From: Leptodontidium sp. MPI-SDFR-AT-0119
Taxonomy: Eukaryota; Ascomycota; Leotiomycetes; Helotiales; Leptodontidiaceae
Length of the DNA: 64,000 nucleotides
Direction: 5' to 3'
Assembly (NCBI GenBank): GCA_020726505.1
Contig: JAHLEZ010000015.1
Coordinates: forward strand, 1,426,001-1,490,000
Made by a program: the position numbers and the translations under genes. Shown here in pieces: positions 61,769 to 64,000 of this stretch (positions are counted from its first letter, which is position 1; each line of letters opens with the position of its first letter). Below the pieces are notes generated by a model. It saw only the letters and a program-made list of their open reading frames with translations, was not told the origin of the DNA and did not search any database.

Positions 61769-62665
61769 AGCAGAATGCCTGGGACCATTCGTAGCCATGC
61801 TCCTCTCACCTCCAGAGAAAGTCCAACGAAAAGACGGTACACCCGTCAAGCTCGTCCCCCGAATATGCGACAAAGAAGAACTCAAGGTGTTAGGACAGCT
61901 GATGCTAACAAAGCCAGTGCTGCTTGTGTGAGTCCCTCGACTTCCTTTCCCTAGAAGAACGGAAGAAGACCTTCTAACTTCGAGGATACGTAAGCGAAAT
62001 GGAGGTTCTTAATTATGACGGCGTGGACTGGAGCGAGCTAGATTTGGGGAGCTGTAGTAAACTTCTAAGTCAGGGGTGTTATTTCGTCGAGATCGAATGC
62101 TAATGAAATGTAGATCCAACCTGGATATACTAAGCATAAACCTGCGCTGGATTGGTTTGATCCTGGCTTCGCTCGTGGATGGACTATCTATATTCTGTGG
62201 CAGGTCAACTTGTAAGACCTGGTGTGTGTCTGGGGCCTGCTGTCAGAACTAAAAGGTGTTGAGCCCAAGTGCCCTAATATACAACTACTGCTACTGGATG
62301 GTTGGGTTCATGGCCAAAAATCCCAACGACATCGTCCGCTACACTTCAATTTGTCGAGGCGTTGAAGCAGCCGGAGACGCGATTCCCTGTAAGTACGTCT
62401 TGCACGTAAATAGATACCGCATTGCTGACATCTTCATCTACCAGCGGGAATAAGTTCTACATCTGCTCCAGTGAGTTTCATCTTGACCAACATTGTAATT
62501 CAACTAACAATCTCACAGCTTACCGTCGCCATGGGTATTAACTTTGCACTTTGGGGTGTTGCTTCTGTACCTGCTTGGTTTGTGGTAAGAAAGTTGGATC
62601 TACCGGAAAATGAAGAAGGGCCTAGCAGCAGTGATGTGGAGAGTAACTCCAAACTCAGGCTGTAG
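61769..62665 (+). pseudogene. truncated UNC93-like MFS transporter relic
   Basis: Three pieces of one family lie in order. Piece A (about 61769-61929): FVAMLLSPPEKVQRKDGTPV, then ELKVLGQLMLTKPVLLV before a GTGAGT donor. Piece B (about 62120-62213): KHKPALDWFDPGFARGWTIY then ILWQVN. Piece C (about 62253-62665): ALIYNYCYWMVGFMAKNPND, VRYTSICRGVEAAGDAIP, SGISSTSAP and LTVAMGINFALWGVASVPAW, ending at TAG 62663-62665, with two good introns. UNC93-like (DUF895) proteins of fungi normally have ten or more helices. Here the N-terminal six or so helices and the segment between A and B are missing. The A-to-B join does not restore the frame. The 3' exons look undamaged, so truncation is probably by deletion or rearrangement. 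Confidence 0.65.
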
Positions 62666-64000
62666 TGTAAACAATTCGCGAAGTTGAACCTATCACTGAC
62701 TGCTGTCTCGTGCTTGGGTACTAGCCTACGAAGGGTACATGGAGGCACTTGCGACATACTTTGAAGAGAGAAGGTAGAAAGATATAGAAGGAGCGGAAAT
62801 ATTGTCTCATGGGGAAACACAAGTGTAGTAGAGCGGTAAACTTACAGAAGAGAGTCTTGGGAAAGATGTCAAACTTCCCCGAAGAACCATGAAGAATACA
62901 GAAGTAGCAAGTAGTATTCCATAAAGCTCTAATCGGACTCAGAAGACTCCACTCATGTTCCTCTTTTGAAAATACTGCCCTCTAGCGAATTTGTGATACC
63001 ATCTTTTCGCTACTTTCTAGGCTCGTGGACTCAGCACTCGTGCCGCCAACCTGCACACAACTACTTGATGTCAAAAAGAAGTGCGGTTGTCATAGCCCTC
63101 TTGTTTTGACGTCCAGAAGCTTGAGATAGACCAAGTGCTGTTGTAAGAAACTAGCCACATAGCAACAGAACTAGTTGTCCTAGTGCACTTGCAGGATTTG
63201 TTTGGCGGCCAGGCCTGAACTTGGGCTCGGAATCTGGACCCGGGATGCTTGGGAGATCTAGCGATGTAACAGAGCTAAGAATTCAACAGACAGTAAGAAA
63301 ATTTCGAGTGAGTGATTCTGATGGTGCCGTTTGAGCAACTTTCTTTGCTCTTGTCTTTTGAAAATAAGGAGACTCCTGCGCTATTTGAATGAACGACCGA
63401 GAAGTTTGTGTGAGAAAGGCAGGAATATTGAATTCTGCGAGAAAGGAAAGGCGCCATGACTGGATATATTCATTTCGCCAAAAGATGATTTTTATTCTCA
63501 AAGGGAGTTTGGACTTCCACCTTGCATCCCCCCTCCAAACCCACTTGCCCACTTTTGATCATTCGAGACACGTGCCGCTCGGTTCGGTAGCGCGAGCATC
63601 TAGTCAGGAACAGTGCCAATGCAGCAGCCAAAAGCAGCAAAGAGCGACAACGCAACCGTAAAATTGCTCTCTGGGATCTTTCCTTGCTGCGAGCGAAACT
63701 CTCTCTACTCTCTCGTCCCATTGTAAAGTTAGATGCAGTAACGAAATGACGATGAGGTAGACCTTGAGCACTTTGGTCAATCCAGCAACTTACTGGCGGA
63801 AGTACGGAATTAGCTGTCGTAGACTCATGTTGCACAGCTTCAGCCTTCTTCTGCTCAGCTCCGACGCCTTGCACGCCTTGTCTCCGGAGAATACCACACT
63901 GCCTGCTCTGTGGCTGCCTGCTCACTGCACCGTCTTATTGAGCAGATGTCATTAGGTGCGCCGCCTTTCATCGATTTCAGCGCATAACGGTGCTGCCGGG
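62666..64000. other. window end, no gene recognised
   Basis: About 1.3 kb with no supported gene. A 151-codon - strand frame at 63470-63925 is basic and Gln/Arg-rich with no family motif. Confidence 0.45.

Noticed and set aside
63470..63925. A 151-codon - strand frame
   Set aside because: Gln/Arg-rich with a leucine-alanine stretch but no recognisable family or signal at the N-terminus.
1..64000. CRISPR arrays, insertion sequences, prophage or bacterial operons
   Set aside because: No regularly spaced repeats or prokaryotic genes; the window is eukaryotic with spliceosomal introns throughout.

Overview
The window looks like a nuclear chromosome segment of a filamentous ascomycete (Pezizomycotina; a leotiomycete is my guess from overall feel, not proven). 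The grounds are: protein-coding genes on both strands separated by long gene-poor gaps; many short introns (44-160 bases) with GTAAGT-type donors and CTAAC/CTGAC branch sites close to the acceptor; intact eukaryotic housekeeping proteins (clathrin heavy chain, SmB, ribosomal protein L11, pyruvate carboxylase, mitochondrial pyruvate carrier); and fungus-type families (Aim6-like, CLIP-170 with zinc knuckles, NNP nitrate transporter, fungal TfdA-like dioxygenase). No rRNA, tRNA, CRISPR, insertion sequence or intact transposon was recognised. Exon coordinates were built by hand from splice signals and reading-frame continuity; single-base errors are possible.

Layout. 1-1100 (+): 3' part of an Aim6/PLC-like phosphodiesterase gene. 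1648-3224 (+): unknown serine-rich, probably nuclear protein. 4217-6816 (-): CLIP-170/Tip1 microtubule plus-end protein. 6.8-10.7 kb: no gene seen. 10699-11884 (-): Txl1 (thioredoxin + PITH). 12648-13072 (-): small GPI-type surface protein in four exons. 14694-16650 (-): ADE16/17 bifunctional purine enzyme. 16.7-21.7 kb: gene-poor, with one possible decayed reading frame. 21712-23414 (+): four-transmembrane MARVEL-like protein. 24980-25677 (-): MPC1. 26061-26975 (-) and 27293-28089 (+): SmB and RPL11, diverging from a 317-base promoter. 28637-29001 (-) and 29695-30128 (-): two small conserved-looking proteins. 31827-36684 (-): pyruvate carboxylase in 16 exons, several of them microexons. 38923-44894 (-): clathrin heavy chain in 13 exons. 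46790-48317 (+): unknown nuclear-looking protein. 49279-54681 (-): RecQ/Sgs1/QDE-3-type helicase. 55504-57372 (-): nitrate transporter.

The last 7 kb differ from the rest: a TfdA/TauD-type dioxygenase gene broken by two nonsense codons and two frame breaks (59200-60611), a possible small secreted protein, and a truncated UNC93-like transporter relic (61769-62665). This end looks like a decaying accessory region next to the nitrate transporter gene.

Most of the window is housekeeping: anaplerosis and mitochondrial pyruvate entry (PYC, MPC1), purine synthesis, splicing and translation (SmB, RPL11), vesicle traffic (clathrin), microtubule dynamics (CLIP) and genome stability (RecQ). The genes are not an obvious functional cluster. 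I found no convincing new biological system. The most notable observations are the broken dioxygenase, the UNC93 relic, the NirA/GATA-like promoter of the nitrate transporter, and the microexons in PYC and SmB.
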